A model generated the notes under the pieces. The model was given only the letters and a program-made list of their open reading frames with translations. It was not told the DNA's origin and did not search any database. Of a stretch of DNA of 64,000 bases, positions 34,739-43,430 are shown piece by piece. Position numbers and translations under genes: made by a program. Origin of the DNA: G965232465 sp965232465 (lineage in GTDB: Bacteria; Pseudomonadota; Alphaproteobacteria; JAQWUY01); assembly GCA_965232465.1 (NCBI GenBank), contig OZ246977.1:744001-808000 (forward strand), given 5' to 3'. Position 1 is the stretch's first letter; every line of letters starts with the position of its first letter.

Positions 34739-34770
34739 CAAAAAAACCGCCATATAAGGCGGTTTTTTTT
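34739..34770 (+). terminator. Rho-independent terminator of the 30-residue peptide gene
   Basis: AAAAAAACCGCC-ATATAA-GGCGGTTTTTTTT: a strong stem with a T tail. Confidence 0.93.
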
Positions 34771-35158
34771 GGTGGGGGTATCCAGCGTGCATTATATATT
34801 CTCCTCTAAATAAATGCTAATAATACAGAGTGAATCACATCTTAAATCATAATGCAATACTTTTTATGAGTTTACCACCTAGCACCGGCTAAAAACATTT
34901 TTCTCAACAATTTTCAAAAATACTAAATCTAATTTAAAATATTCATCTAAATCAAAATACTATGTCATAAAAAAAACATAAACACATTCCTACATAACCC
35001 ATAATATACAATCTCTGAACAAAAATCAACACAATCTTTTAAAAAAAATTATGGGATTATTTGGGATAGCAAAATGACCTGCATGTATTTTTATACCTTG
35101 AAAATACAATAAAGTATGATATAGTTTACATGATTTTTTTTTAACTTAGGATACTACA
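34771..35158. other. AT-rich intergenic region before lgt
   Basis: These 388 bases hold no convincing gene, repeat or RNA. The only signal I see is a promoter-like pair near the end (35098-35125). Confidence 0.5.
35098..35125 (+). promoter_or_regulatory. Probable lgt promoter
   Basis: TTGAAA (35098-35103), a 16-base spacer, TATAGT (35120-35125), 33 bases before the lgt ATG. Confidence 0.5.
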
Positions 35159-35941
35159 ATGTGGAATGTACAAGGGTTGGACCCCGTCGCCTTTAATCTG
35201 TTTGGTCTCAATGTATATTGGTATGGGCTGTCATATGCCATCAGTATTTTGTTGGTGTTTTACATCACCCCGAAATTGGTGGCAAAATATGAAAGTGATG
35301 TGCCCCCAAAAGTTATCGATGATTACTTCTTTGTTGGGGTGGTATCGATGATTGTGGGGGGACGATTGGGGTTTGTGTTGATATATCAACCCGCATATTA
35401 TTTGGCACATCCCCTGGATATACTTAAAATCACCGAAGGGGGTATGTCGTTCCACGGGGCGTTGTTATCGATTTGTATTTTTGGGTATATATATGCCCGC
35501 TATCGTAAAGTTTCCCCTGTGGCAGTTGCCGATGCGTTTTGCACCACCATTCCCATAGGCTTATTTTTTGGACGGGTTGCCAATTTTGTCAATGGGGAAT
35601 TGTGGGGGCGGCCCACGGATGGATCGTGGGGGGTGATATTTGCCGATGGTATCCCCCGCCACCCCAGCCAATTGTATGAAGCGGGCTTGGAGGGGCTGGT
35701 GTTGTTTTGCATGTTGCTATTTATGGTTAGCAAGTTACGGGCATATGCGTACAGAGGATTGATATTTGGGGTGTTTCTGATGGGGTATGGTATCAGCCGT
35801 ATTATCGTTGAAGGGTTTCGAGAACCGGATATTTATGTGGGGTATTTAACACACAATACGACCATGGGGCAATGGCTAAGTGTGCCGATGGTGATTATTG
35901 GGTCCGCTTTGGTGCATCGGGCGGTACGGGGTCGCATATAA
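35159..35941 (+). CDS. lgt: Prolipoprotein diacylglyceryl transferase Lgt
   Basis: A 260-residue inner-membrane enzyme that moves diacylglycerol from phosphatidylglycerol to the lipobox cysteine of prolipoproteins. Seven helices are expected. The Lgt signature is FFGRVANFVNGELWGRPTDG with essential Arg and Asn; GGRLGFVLIYQ and MSFHGALL carry the catalytic Arg and His, and PRHPSQLYEAGLEG is conserved. pgeF starts one base after its stop. Confidence 0.96.
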   Translation: MWNVQGLDPVAFNLFGLNVYWYGLSYAISILLVFYITPKLVAKYESDVPPKVIDDYFFVGVVSMIVGGRLGFVLIYQPAYYLAHPLDILKITEGGMSFHGALLSICIFGYIYARYRKVSPVAVADAFCTTIPIGLFFGRVANFVNGELWGRPTDGSWGVIFADGIPRHPSQLYEAGLEGLVLFCMLLFMVSKLRAYAYRGLIFGVFLMGYGISRIIVEGFREPDIYVGYLTHNTTMGQWLSVPMVIIGSALVHRAVRGRI

Positions 35942-35942
35942 T

Positions 35943-36731
35943 ATGCAGTATGGTACGCATGCCAAATTATCCCCCCATAAACATGGATTTTTTACCCGTA
36001 ATGGCGGTGTGTCGGGGGGCATATATGCGACGGCAAATATGGCGTTTACAAGTGGCGATTGTGGGGATAATGTCCACGAAAATCGCAATCGGGTAAAACA
36101 TGCCTTAAACCTTGCACATTTGATTACCCTAACCCAAGTCCATGGGAATGTGGTACATACCGTAACCGCCGATACTATGCAGCACTTTCAAAATACAACG
36201 GTTACAGGCGATGGGTTGGTGTGTGCTGTGCCGCATGTGGGCATTGGCATTTTAACCGCCGATTGTGCCCCCGTTTTATTTATCGACAGCCATAATAAAG
36301 TGGCGGGGGCATGCCATGCGGGGTGGGGTGGGGCACAACAAGGGGTGATGTTACGCACCGTTGATGCCATGATACACGCAGGGGCGGATATACCCAAGAT
36401 TGTGGCGGTTATCGGCCCTAGCATTGTCAGGACATCGTATGAAGTCGATACACAATTTAAACAAAATTTTTGTGCCAACCACCCCGATTATCACACATAT
36501 TTTACCCGTTGGCGGGATTTAAATACTCCTGTACCCAGCTGTGTTTCCGATTCATACGGCTTTGATTTAACCGGTTTTATTAGGGACCGTCTGTGTGCAT
36601 ATGGGGTGCGGACATATGCGATTGATAACATGGATACATATACGCAGCCGGATGTGTTTTTTAGCTACCGTCGTACCACCCACAAAAATGAATCTGATTA
36701 TGGGCGGCAAATATCGGTGATTTGTGTGTGA
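35943..36731 (+). CDS. pgeF: PgeF/YfiH (polyphenol oxidase, DUF152) family protein
   Basis: A 262-residue protein of the laccase-domain family. The zinc or copper site residues lie in TQVHGNVV, TADCAPVLF and GACHAGWGGAQQGV. E. coli YfiH removes misincorporated serine from peptidoglycan precursors and mammalian LACC1 acts on purine nucleosides, so the substrate here is open. The ATG at 35943 comes one base after the lgt stop, giving coupling; the same lgt-pgeF pair is common in alphaproteobacteria. Bases 36319-36343 form four G4 runs able to fold as a quadruplex. Confidence 0.9.
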   Translation: MQYGTHAKLSPHKHGFFTRNGGVSGGIYATANMAFTSGDCGDNVHENRNRVKHALNLAHLITLTQVHGNVVHTVTADTMQHFQNTTVTGDGLVCAVPHVGIGILTADCAPVLFIDSHNKVAGACHAGWGGAQQGVMLRTVDAMIHAGADIPKIVAVIGPSIVRTSYEVDTQFKQNFCANHPDYHTYFTRWRDLNTPVPSCVSDSYGFDLTGFIRDRLCAYGVRTYAIDNMDTYTQPDVFFSYRRTTHKNESDYGRQISVICV

Positions 36732-36821
36732 TGTAAAAATATGTTGCGTTATATGTATTTTTTTGTTACACCTTACATATATTCTATTTAAATGTAACAT
36801 ACCACCCTAGCAGGAGAACAC

Positions 36822-37514
36822 ATGGAATATTTAGGCAAAAAATTCTGGGAAAACCATGACTTAACACAGGTAAAAGATGCTATGGATGCGGGGCTTGATG
36901 TTACCCAAACCAACGCACAAGGGTGCACCCCCTTATTTTTTGCCGCCGCATACAGCCCAGATCCCCGTATTATTCAAGCCCTTATTGACGCAGGGGCGGA
37001 TGTTCGGGTGCGGGATACCTATGATTGGACGCCTTTGGTGTGGATGGTAACATTTAACGACAATCCAGATTTTATCCCCCTGTTGGTACATGGGGATATA
37101 AACGCCCCAGATTATGACGCAGAAACCGTTATCATGTACGCCGCCCGCAATACATCGAATCCAAAAGTATTGCAAAAATTAATCGAATTGGGGGCGGAGG
37201 TAAACCAAGTCAACGCATTGGGGACAACCCCACTTATGTATGCGGCCATGTCAAATCCCCATAGGGATGTTATCGATACTTTGTTACAGCATGGGGCGGA
37301 TATAAACGCAACGGATAGCCGCAATCGTACCCCTTTGATGCGGGCGTGTGAGCGGATGCACAACTTGGAAATTATTAAGTATTTCATACAACAGGGGGCG
37401 GATTTGACGGTTACAAGCACGGATGGCAAACAAGCCAAACATTATTTACAGGATAATGTGCATTTTAAGGGAAAACTGCTTATATCTGACGATCAGGATT
37501 TATTGTTGTTGTGA
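36822..37514 (+). CDS. Ankyrin-repeat protein
   Basis: A 230-residue protein made almost wholly of ankyrin repeats (five or six, residues about 25-215), with the pattern GCTPLFFAAAYSPDPRIIQALIDAGADV, TTPLMYAAMSNPHRDVIDTLLQHGADINATD, and so on. It has no signal peptide. Ankyrin arrays bind protein partners; in intracellular bacteria some are secreted effectors, but this is a cytosolic-looking protein and the NP-x-V repeat variant also occurs in free-living species. CAGGAG gives a strong ribosome binding site. It is monocistronic. Confidence 0.92.
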   Translation: MEYLGKKFWENHDLTQVKDAMDAGLDVTQTNAQGCTPLFFAAAYSPDPRIIQALIDAGADVRVRDTYDWTPLVWMVTFNDNPDFIPLLVHGDINAPDYDAETVIMYAARNTSNPKVLQKLIELGAEVNQVNALGTTPLMYAAMSNPHRDVIDTLLQHGADINATDSRNRTPLMRACERMHNLEIIKYFIQQGADLTVTSTDGKQAKHYLQDNVHFKGKLLISDDQDLLLL

Positions 37515-37577
37515 TGGTATAATATACGGATAAAAAATAATGACAACTACAGATAAACATATTATATTGTGTATATT

Positions 37578-38735
37578 ATGCATATGACTCTACAACAACG
37601 CCTTGGGGCGTTAAGCTTAGCCACTTTGTTTCAAGGATTATCGGTGGGGACAATTATCCCCCTTATGACGCATTTTGCATTGTCCTTGGGGGCATCAGAA
37701 GCGGTTGCCCCGTTGATATTTTCCACATATTCTTTTTTTGCGTTTGTGTCCAGTTTTTTTTGGGGTAAAATTTGCGATGCTAAGGGACGAAAGTTTGTCC
37801 TGAGTATCAGTGCCATTGGCACAACTTTTTCCTATGCGTGGTTGACGGTGGCGGATTCTTTGTGGCAAATATATGTTGCCCGGGCACTGGCGGGGATAAT
37901 GGCGGGATTTACCATTGCTGCGTTTAGTTATATTGCCGATGTAACCGATAAACAAGAACGGGCAAAAGGTATGGGAATGATCGGGGCATCTTTTGCGGTG
38001 GGATTCGTGGTTGGGCCCATGCTGGGGGCGGTGTTGGCATATCGTGAAGATGTGTTTGTATTGGCATTTTTTGCCTCATCGATTTTGGCATTGTTGTCGA
38101 CTTTAACGGTTATTATTGCCGTGTGGGAACCGGAAAAATTGGTGCTGAGCGATAAGACGCCTTTGAAAAAATTTTTCAAAAAGCCAGAATTTCGCCCTAT
38201 CATAGGGTTGGCGTTGGTTATGGGCGTAGTGTTTACTATGGTGGAGGGGTCGTTTGCCATTTATTTGTACAAGCAATTTGGATCTTCCGCACGGGATGTG
38301 GCGATTATTTTGATTTTTGCGGGCACATTTAACATTTTGATACAAGGTAAATTTGTGGGATATATTGTTGGCAAAATTGGCGAACTGCATACCATTCGTT
38401 TGGGGGTTGTGGTGTTGTTTGCCTGTTTTGTATCGCTTATTCGTATCGAAACATTTGGCGTATATTTACCGATGATTTTGATGTCGATTGCCTATGGATT
38501 GTATACGCCTTCTTTACAAAGTTATGCCTCAAAAATTGCCCCCCCCGAATATCGGGGACGGATGGGGGCGTTGCTACAATCGATTGCCAATTTTGCCCGT
38601 ATTTTGGGACCCGCCGTGGCAACAATTTTTATGACTTTATGGACCGCAAAAACCCCCTATATAGTGGGCGGATTGATTATGTTTGCCATATATGTTTGTT
38701 TGCGATACATACCGAATATGTTTTATAACAAGTAG
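37578..38735 (+). CDS. MFS transporter (DHA1/TetA-like)
   Basis: A 385-residue major facilitator with 12 predicted helices. Motif A is GKICDAKGRKFVLSISAIG between helices 2 and 3, and motif C-like GASFAVGFVVGPMLGAVLA is in helix 5, as in drug/proton antiporters of the TetA group. The substrate is unknown. GTG at 37569 is an alternative start; no clear ribosome binding site decides the matter. Confidence 0.87.
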   Translation: MHMTLQQRLGALSLATLFQGLSVGTIIPLMTHFALSLGASEAVAPLIFSTYSFFAFVSSFFWGKICDAKGRKFVLSISAIGTTFSYAWLTVADSLWQIYVARALAGIMAGFTIAAFSYIADVTDKQERAKGMGMIGASFAVGFVVGPMLGAVLAYREDVFVLAFFASSILALLSTLTVIIAVWEPEKLVLSDKTPLKKFFKKPEFRPIIGLALVMGVVFTMVEGSFAIYLYKQFGSSARDVAIILIFAGTFNILIQGKFVGYIVGKIGELHTIRLGVVVLFACFVSLIRIETFGVYLPMILMSIAYGLYTPSLQSYASKIAPPEYRGRMGALLQSIANFARILGPAVATIFMTLWTAKTPYIVGGLIMFAIYVCLRYIPNMFYNK

Positions 38736-38843
38736 CCTTCCTGTTTAAAAGTATGGCATTAGTATAAAAATTTGTACAAAATACATGTTTATGATATAAA
38801 ATATTATATTTCGCATGTAATAAAAATTTATAAAGGATACACT

Positions 38844-40301
38844 ATGACCTTAACAGATATAAAATTTCCAAATACGGCTTTTATCAATGGTGGGGCATAT
38901 ACGCCACCGTATACGGATACTTTACAGATAACCTCCCCCATTGATAAACGCCATTTAACGACCTTGCCCGATTTGCGATCGGAGGATGTGGATTATGCCG
39001 TAAATGTTGCAAAAACCGCATTTGATAAGGGCACTTGGCGTAAGCTGAGCAAACGGGAAAAGCAAAAAATCCTGTATACTTTTGCCGACCTGATAGACCA
39101 ACAGGCATCACACATTGCCACTTTGGAAAGTTGGGATATGGGCATGCCGTTTGGAATGTGTCAAAATCAAAATGTGGCACATGCGGCACAATGTATCCGT
39201 TGGTACGCAGAAGCGATTGATAAAATATATGACGAAACCACACATGATAACGGGAAAATGGCATTGGTAACCCGGGAACCGGTCGGGGTGGTGGGGGTGA
39301 TTACCCCTTGGAATTTTCCGGTTATGATTGTTGCATGGAAAATTGCCCCGGCGTTAATTATGGGCAATAGCATTGTGTTAAAGCCTGCGGAAACTGCCTC
39401 CCTTGCCACCGTGTATTTGGCACAACTTGCCACGCAGGCGGGGGTGCCCGATGGGGTGTTTAATGTGGTAACAGGATCGGGGCATATCACGGGCAAAGCC
39501 ATTGCCCAACATCCGTTGGTGCGGGTGTTGTCGTTTACCGGGTCTGGGGGTGTGGGTGCCCAGTTAATGCAGGATGCGGGTACCAGTAACCTAAAACGGG
39601 TGTATTTGGAATTGGGCGGAAAAAATGCCAATATCGTGTTGCCCGATGTGCCGGATATGGATGTGGCGGTGGGGACTTCGGTTATGGGGGCATTTGCCAA
39701 TTCCGGTCAAATTTGTGCATCGCCATCACGGCTGTTGGTACATGCGGATATATACGATGTGTTTGTGGAAAAATGTATTGCCAAGGCAAAACAGCTGCAA
39801 GTGGGCAATCCATTTGACCAAGGCATATTCCTAGGTCCGGTTGCCAACCGGCAACAGTACGAAAAAATCTTGTCTTATATCCATATGGGAAAGCAACAGG
39901 GGGCAACCTGCGTTATCGGTGGAACCCCACCCACAGAAATGGAGGGGTATTATATCCATCCGACTATTTTTACAGATGTAACCCCGGATATGATCATTGC
40001 CCAACAAGAAATTTTTGGTCCGGTGTTGTCTGTTATTAAGTTTAACGACACGGACGAGGCGATTGCCATTGCCAATGCTTGTGAATACGGTTTAACAGCG
40101 GGCGTGTGGACGGCAAATATCCGCACAGCACATTATGTATCGTCCAGATTAGAATCCGGTACCGTATTTGTAAACCACTTTGGCGGGGCGGATATAACAT
40201 TGCCCTTTGGGGGTGTCAAACAATCGGGCAATGGCGTCGACAAATCGTTACACGCCATTGATAAATATTGTAACTTAAAAAGTACCATATTTGCCTTGTA
40301 A
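38844..40301 (+). CDS. Aldehyde dehydrogenase, PuuC-like
   Basis: A 485-residue NAD(P)-dependent aldehyde dehydrogenase. TPWNFPVMIVAWKIAPAL, the general base Glu in LELGGKNANIV (about residue 257) and the catalytic Cys in NSGQICASPSRLL (about 290) are intact. The C-terminal PFGGVKQSGNGVDKSLHAIDKY is close to gamma-glutamyl-aminobutyraldehyde dehydrogenase PuuC, but no other putrescine gene is near. AAAGGA eight bases upstream fixes the ATG at 38844. Confidence 0.92.
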   Translation: MTLTDIKFPNTAFINGGAYTPPYTDTLQITSPIDKRHLTTLPDLRSEDVDYAVNVAKTAFDKGTWRKLSKREKQKILYTFADLIDQQASHIATLESWDMGMPFGMCQNQNVAHAAQCIRWYAEAIDKIYDETTHDNGKMALVTREPVGVVGVITPWNFPVMIVAWKIAPALIMGNSIVLKPAETASLATVYLAQLATQAGVPDGVFNVVTGSGHITGKAIAQHPLVRVLSFTGSGGVGAQLMQDAGTSNLKRVYLELGGKNANIVLPDVPDMDVAVGTSVMGAFANSGQICASPSRLLVHADIYDVFVEKCIAKAKQLQVGNPFDQGIFLGPVANRQQYEKILSYIHMGKQQGATCVIGGTPPTEMEGYYIHPTIFTDVTPDMIIAQQEIFGPVLSVIKFNDTDEAIAIANACEYGLTAGVWTANIRTAHYVSSRLESGTVFVNHFGGADITLPFGGVKQSGNGVDKSLHAIDKYCNLKSTIFAL

Positions 40302-40308
40302 TATTTCC

Positions 40309-40347
40309 AAAACAATACCGTTAAAACCATAGGTTTAATATTGTTTT
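40309..40347. terminator. Bidirectional terminator between aldehyde dehydrogenase and hemA
   Basis: AAAACAATA pairs with TATTGTTTT around an inner TTAAAACC/GGTTTAA stem. A and T tails on the two sides serve both converging genes. The hemA stop codon lies inside it. Confidence 0.72.
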
Positions 40348-41549
40348 AAAATCCGTTGCAAGGCATCGGCGACGCCCTTTATCATGGGGGAAGTGTGCAT
40401 AGGGCTGGGCGAAAAACGCAAGCGTTCTGTACCCCGGGCAACGGTGGGATAATTTATCGGTTGGGCGTGGTATCCATATTCCTGTAATAATGTGTGGGAT
40501 ATGTGTTTACAACGATTGGCATTACCGATCATGACCGGTACAATATGCGATTTTGATGGCATGACGGGAATATTGCGGTTGTAAAACGCTTGTTTTAATG
40601 CTTTGGCATTGGCGTGTAGCTGTGTGCGTTGTTGCTGGGCATCCATAAGGATGTGAATGCTGGCGGTTGCCCCCGCCATGACCGCAGGGGGTAGGGAGGT
40701 GGTAAAGATAAATCCATTGCCAAAACAACGGACAAAATCGACAATTTCCGCAGATGCCACCATATAACCGCCCACTTGCCCAACCGCTTTGCCAAGGGTT
40801 CCTTGGATAATGTCGATATGATGGGCAACGCCCAATTGTTCACACACCCCCGCCCCCGTGTCCCCATACATGCCCACCGCATGCACTTCGTCAACATAGG
40901 TCAAGGCGTGATATTTTTGGGCAATAGCAATAATATCCGTAATCGGTGCCATATCCCCATCCATGGAATACACAGATTCGAAGGCTATGATTTTGGATAT
41001 ACTGGAGTCGTTTTGGGGGTCGTCTTGGGCAATTAAGCGTTCCAAATCCGACGCATCGTTATGTTTAAACACCCGTTTTTCACATCCCGCCCGACGAATC
41101 CCTTCAATCATCGAATTGTGATTCATCGAATCTGAATATATAATACATTTTGGTAACCGTGCACCCAAGGTGGATAAAATGGTTACATTGGCAATCCAAC
41201 CCGAAGTAAATACCAACGCAGCGGGTTTTTTATGCCATGTGGTCAGTTGCCGTTCCAATGCGGTGTGATAGGCACTTGTCCCCCCAATATTACGGGTGCC
41301 CCCCGCCCCAGATCCCACATGGCGTAAGGTGTCGTGCATAACACTGAGCACAGATTCATTTTGCCCCATTGCCATGTAATCATTCGAACACCAAGTAATA
41401 ATATCTTTGGGAATTGTCGGGTCATCCCCTGCGTATGTACAATGGGGAAAGTGTCCCCGTTTGCGGTATATTTCGGTAAAAATACGATATTGCCCATTAT
41501 CTTTAAGGGTGTTTAGTTCGGATTCAAAAAAATCTTGATAATGTTCCAT
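40335..41549 (-). CDS. hemA: 5-aminolevulinate synthase HemA (ALAS)
   Basis: A 404-residue PLP enzyme that joins glycine and succinyl-CoA to form 5-aminolevulinate. Diagnostic blocks are WCSNDYMAMGQ, GTRNIGGTSAYH, YVDEVHAVGMYGDTGAGVCEQLG, and the PLP lysine in QGTLGKAVGQVGGYM. This Shemin-type enzyme is found in alphaproteobacteria and mitochondria, while most other bacteria use glutamyl-tRNA. The length is normal. Confidence 0.97.
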   Translation of the reverse strand: MEHYQDFFESELNTLKDNGQYRIFTEIYRKRGHFPHCTYAGDDPTIPKDIITWCSNDYMAMGQNESVLSVMHDTLRHVGSGAGGTRNIGGTSAYHTALERQLTTWHKKPAALVFTSGWIANVTILSTLGARLPKCIIYSDSMNHNSMIEGIRRAGCEKRVFKHNDASDLERLIAQDDPQNDSSISKIIAFESVYSMDGDMAPITDIIAIAQKYHALTYVDEVHAVGMYGDTGAGVCEQLGVAHHIDIIQGTLGKAVGQVGGYMVASAEIVDFVRCFGNGFIFTTSLPPAVMAGATASIHILMDAQQQRTQLHANAKALKQAFYNRNIPVMPSKSHIVPVMIGNANRCKHISHTLLQEYGYHAQPINYPTVARGTERLRFSPSPMHTSPMIKGVADALQRILKQY

Positions 41550-41705
41550 ACCCCATATTATACATAAAAATTATCAAAATATAACATATTTTTTATCCAT
41601 ATGGGGTGTGCTTTTTTATCGCATTTTTATAACGAAGTGGGTATAATGCCCCTAAGTGTGACCATGTGCCTAATGTGATATGGAAAGGGTAAGGAGTATA
41701 CCATT

Positions 41706-42749
41706 ATGACGCTGTATAAAACAGATGTGGCTATTATTGGGGCGGGGCCGTGTGGGCTGTTTGCGGTTTTTGAATTGGGGTTATTGGATTTAACAAGCCA
41801 TGTAATTGATATTTTGCCTATGGTGGGGGGGCAATGTGCCGAATTATATCCGGAAAAACCGATTTATGATATTCCTGGAATACCCTCCGTAACAGGGCAG
41901 GCTTTAACCGATGGACTGATGCAGCAAATAAAGCCGTTTGCCCCACAATTTAGCCTTGGACAAATGGCAACCCACATTGAAAAAGTCGGCACAGACGATA
42001 ACGGTTCCCACATTTGGCACGTACATACAGATGCACATACAATTGTGGAATGTACATGTGTTGTTATCGCCGCAGGGGGCGGATCGTTTGTCCCCAAAAA
42101 ACCGCCGATCAAAGACATTGAGACCTATGAAGGCAAGTCCATATTTTATAGCATTAAGGATATAAAAAAGGTGGCAGGCAAAAATATTGTTGTCGCCGGC
42201 GGGGGGGATTCCGCCCTCGATTGGGCAAATATGTTGTGTCCTTTGGCAAACAGGGTACACCTTGTCCATCGCCGGGATGATTTTCGGGGTGCCCCTGCAT
42301 CGGTCAATGAAATGCGGACTAAGGTATGCGATGGCAAAATGGATTTACACATTGCCCAAATCAAAGCACTGCGGGGGCAAGAGGGGCAATTATCCCATAT
42401 TACTGTCGTTGGCAAAGCCGAAGGCACATATGACATTCCATGCGATATATTGTTGCCTTTTTACGGATTGACGATGACTTTGGGACCCGTAAAAGATTTT
42501 GGCTGTGATTTACATAATAACCGCCTAATAACCGTGGACACAGAAAAATTTGAAACTTCTGTGCCACAGGTGTTTTCCATTGGGGATATAAATTATTACC
42601 CCGGCAAATTAAAATTGATTTTATCAGGATTTCACGAATCCGCCCTTATGGCACAGCAGGCATTTCGGTATTGTCGCCCTAATGATAAATTGCGATTTCA
42701 GTATACCACATCGTCCAGCAGCCTACAAAAAAAATTAAATATGCAGTAA
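41706..42749 (+). CDS. Thioredoxin reductase-like ferredoxin/flavodoxin-NADP+ reductase
   Basis: A 347-residue flavoprotein of the homodimeric TrxR-like FNR type. It has the FAD motif IIGAGPCGLFAVFELG and MVGGQCAELYPEKPIYDIPG, the NADP motif VVAGGGDSALDWANML, and the C-terminal FAD block SIGDINYYPGKLKLILSGFHES. It lacks the CxxC redox pair of true thioredoxin reductase, which supports the ferredoxin reductase call. AAGGAG precedes the ATG. It starts a run of five closely packed genes leading into LPS synthesis. Confidence 0.93.
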   Translation: MTLYKTDVAIIGAGPCGLFAVFELGLLDLTSHVIDILPMVGGQCAELYPEKPIYDIPGIPSVTGQALTDGLMQQIKPFAPQFSLGQMATHIEKVGTDDNGSHIWHVHTDAHTIVECTCVVIAAGGGSFVPKKPPIKDIETYEGKSIFYSIKDIKKVAGKNIVVAGGGDSALDWANMLCPLANRVHLVHRRDDFRGAPASVNEMRTKVCDGKMDLHIAQIKALRGQEGQLSHITVVGKAEGTYDIPCDILLPFYGLTMTLGPVKDFGCDLHNNRLITVDTEKFETSVPQVFSIGDINYYPGKLKLILSGFHESALMAQQAFRYCRPNDKLRFQYTTSSSSLQKKLNMQ

Positions 42750-42752
42750 ATT

Positions 42753-43430
42753 ATGAAACTGTGGATAAAACGCATAATAAAAAATGATTGTATCGCTAGC
42801 TTATTGGCGTGGGGCGTATCGTTGTACTTAAAATGCGTGCGTATTACCAGTCGTTGGCAGGTGATTGTCGAAGGTGATATGCCCGACGATAGCCGATTTA
42901 TTTTTGCCTGTTGGCATGGGCGGATTTTGATGTCCCATTTGGCATGGCACCATACAGGGCATGGAAAAACCCCCTTACACTTTATTGTATCGCCCAGTTC
43001 CGATGGTATAATTTTAAGGAAGTTTTTACAAAATTTTGGGTTTTGTCCACTGGTGGGATCCAGCGGTTCTGGTACGGGATTTTTACCATTTAAGAAGGCG
43101 ATAAAAATTTTAAAACAAGGTACACCCTTTGGCATTGCCCCCGACGGTAGCCGGGGACCCGTGTACAGAATGAAAGACGGATTAGGATTTTTGGCGGTAA
43201 AACAACAGGTTCCTGTGGTGTTATATGCGTTTAATACTTCACGCAGACGGGTGTTAAACAGCTGGGACAAAATGGTGGTGCCAAAACTGTTCAGTCGTGG
43301 TATTATTATTATCAAAGTTATCGATGTGCCCACCATGAAGCAGTTGGACAAGCCCGCTTTAAATGTGCTATTGGAACAGGCATTATGCGATGTAACACAG
43401 CGGGCGGATATGTACTTTGAACATGCGTAG
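42753..43430 (+). CDS. DUF374 lysophospholipid acyltransferase-like protein
   Basis: A 225-residue protein of the DUF374 family, related to glycerolipid and lipid A acyltransferases. Visible blocks are FACWHGRILM, SPSSDGIILRKFL and the GIAPDGSRGPVYRMKDGLGFLA motif. The family commonly sits beside waaA and lpxK in alphaproteobacteria, as here, which points to a lipid A or outer-membrane role; the acyl acceptor is not known. It begins three bases after the previous stop and overlaps waaA by eight bases. Confidence 0.87.
   Translation: MKLWIKRIIKNDCIASLLAWGVSLYLKCVRITSRWQVIVEGDMPDDSRFIFACWHGRILMSHLAWHHTGHGKTPLHFIVSPSSDGIILRKFLQNFGFCPLVGSSGSGTGFLPFKKAIKILKQGTPFGIAPDGSRGPVYRMKDGLGFLAVKQQVPVVLYAFNTSRRRVLNSWDKMVVPKLFSRGIIIIKVIDVPTMKQLDKPALNVLLEQALCDVTQRADMYFEHA

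Noticed and set aside
39167..39700. A 177-residue minus-strand frame inside the aldehyde dehydrogenase
   Set aside because: The dehydrogenase is complete with catalytic residues; the shadow frame has no start signal.
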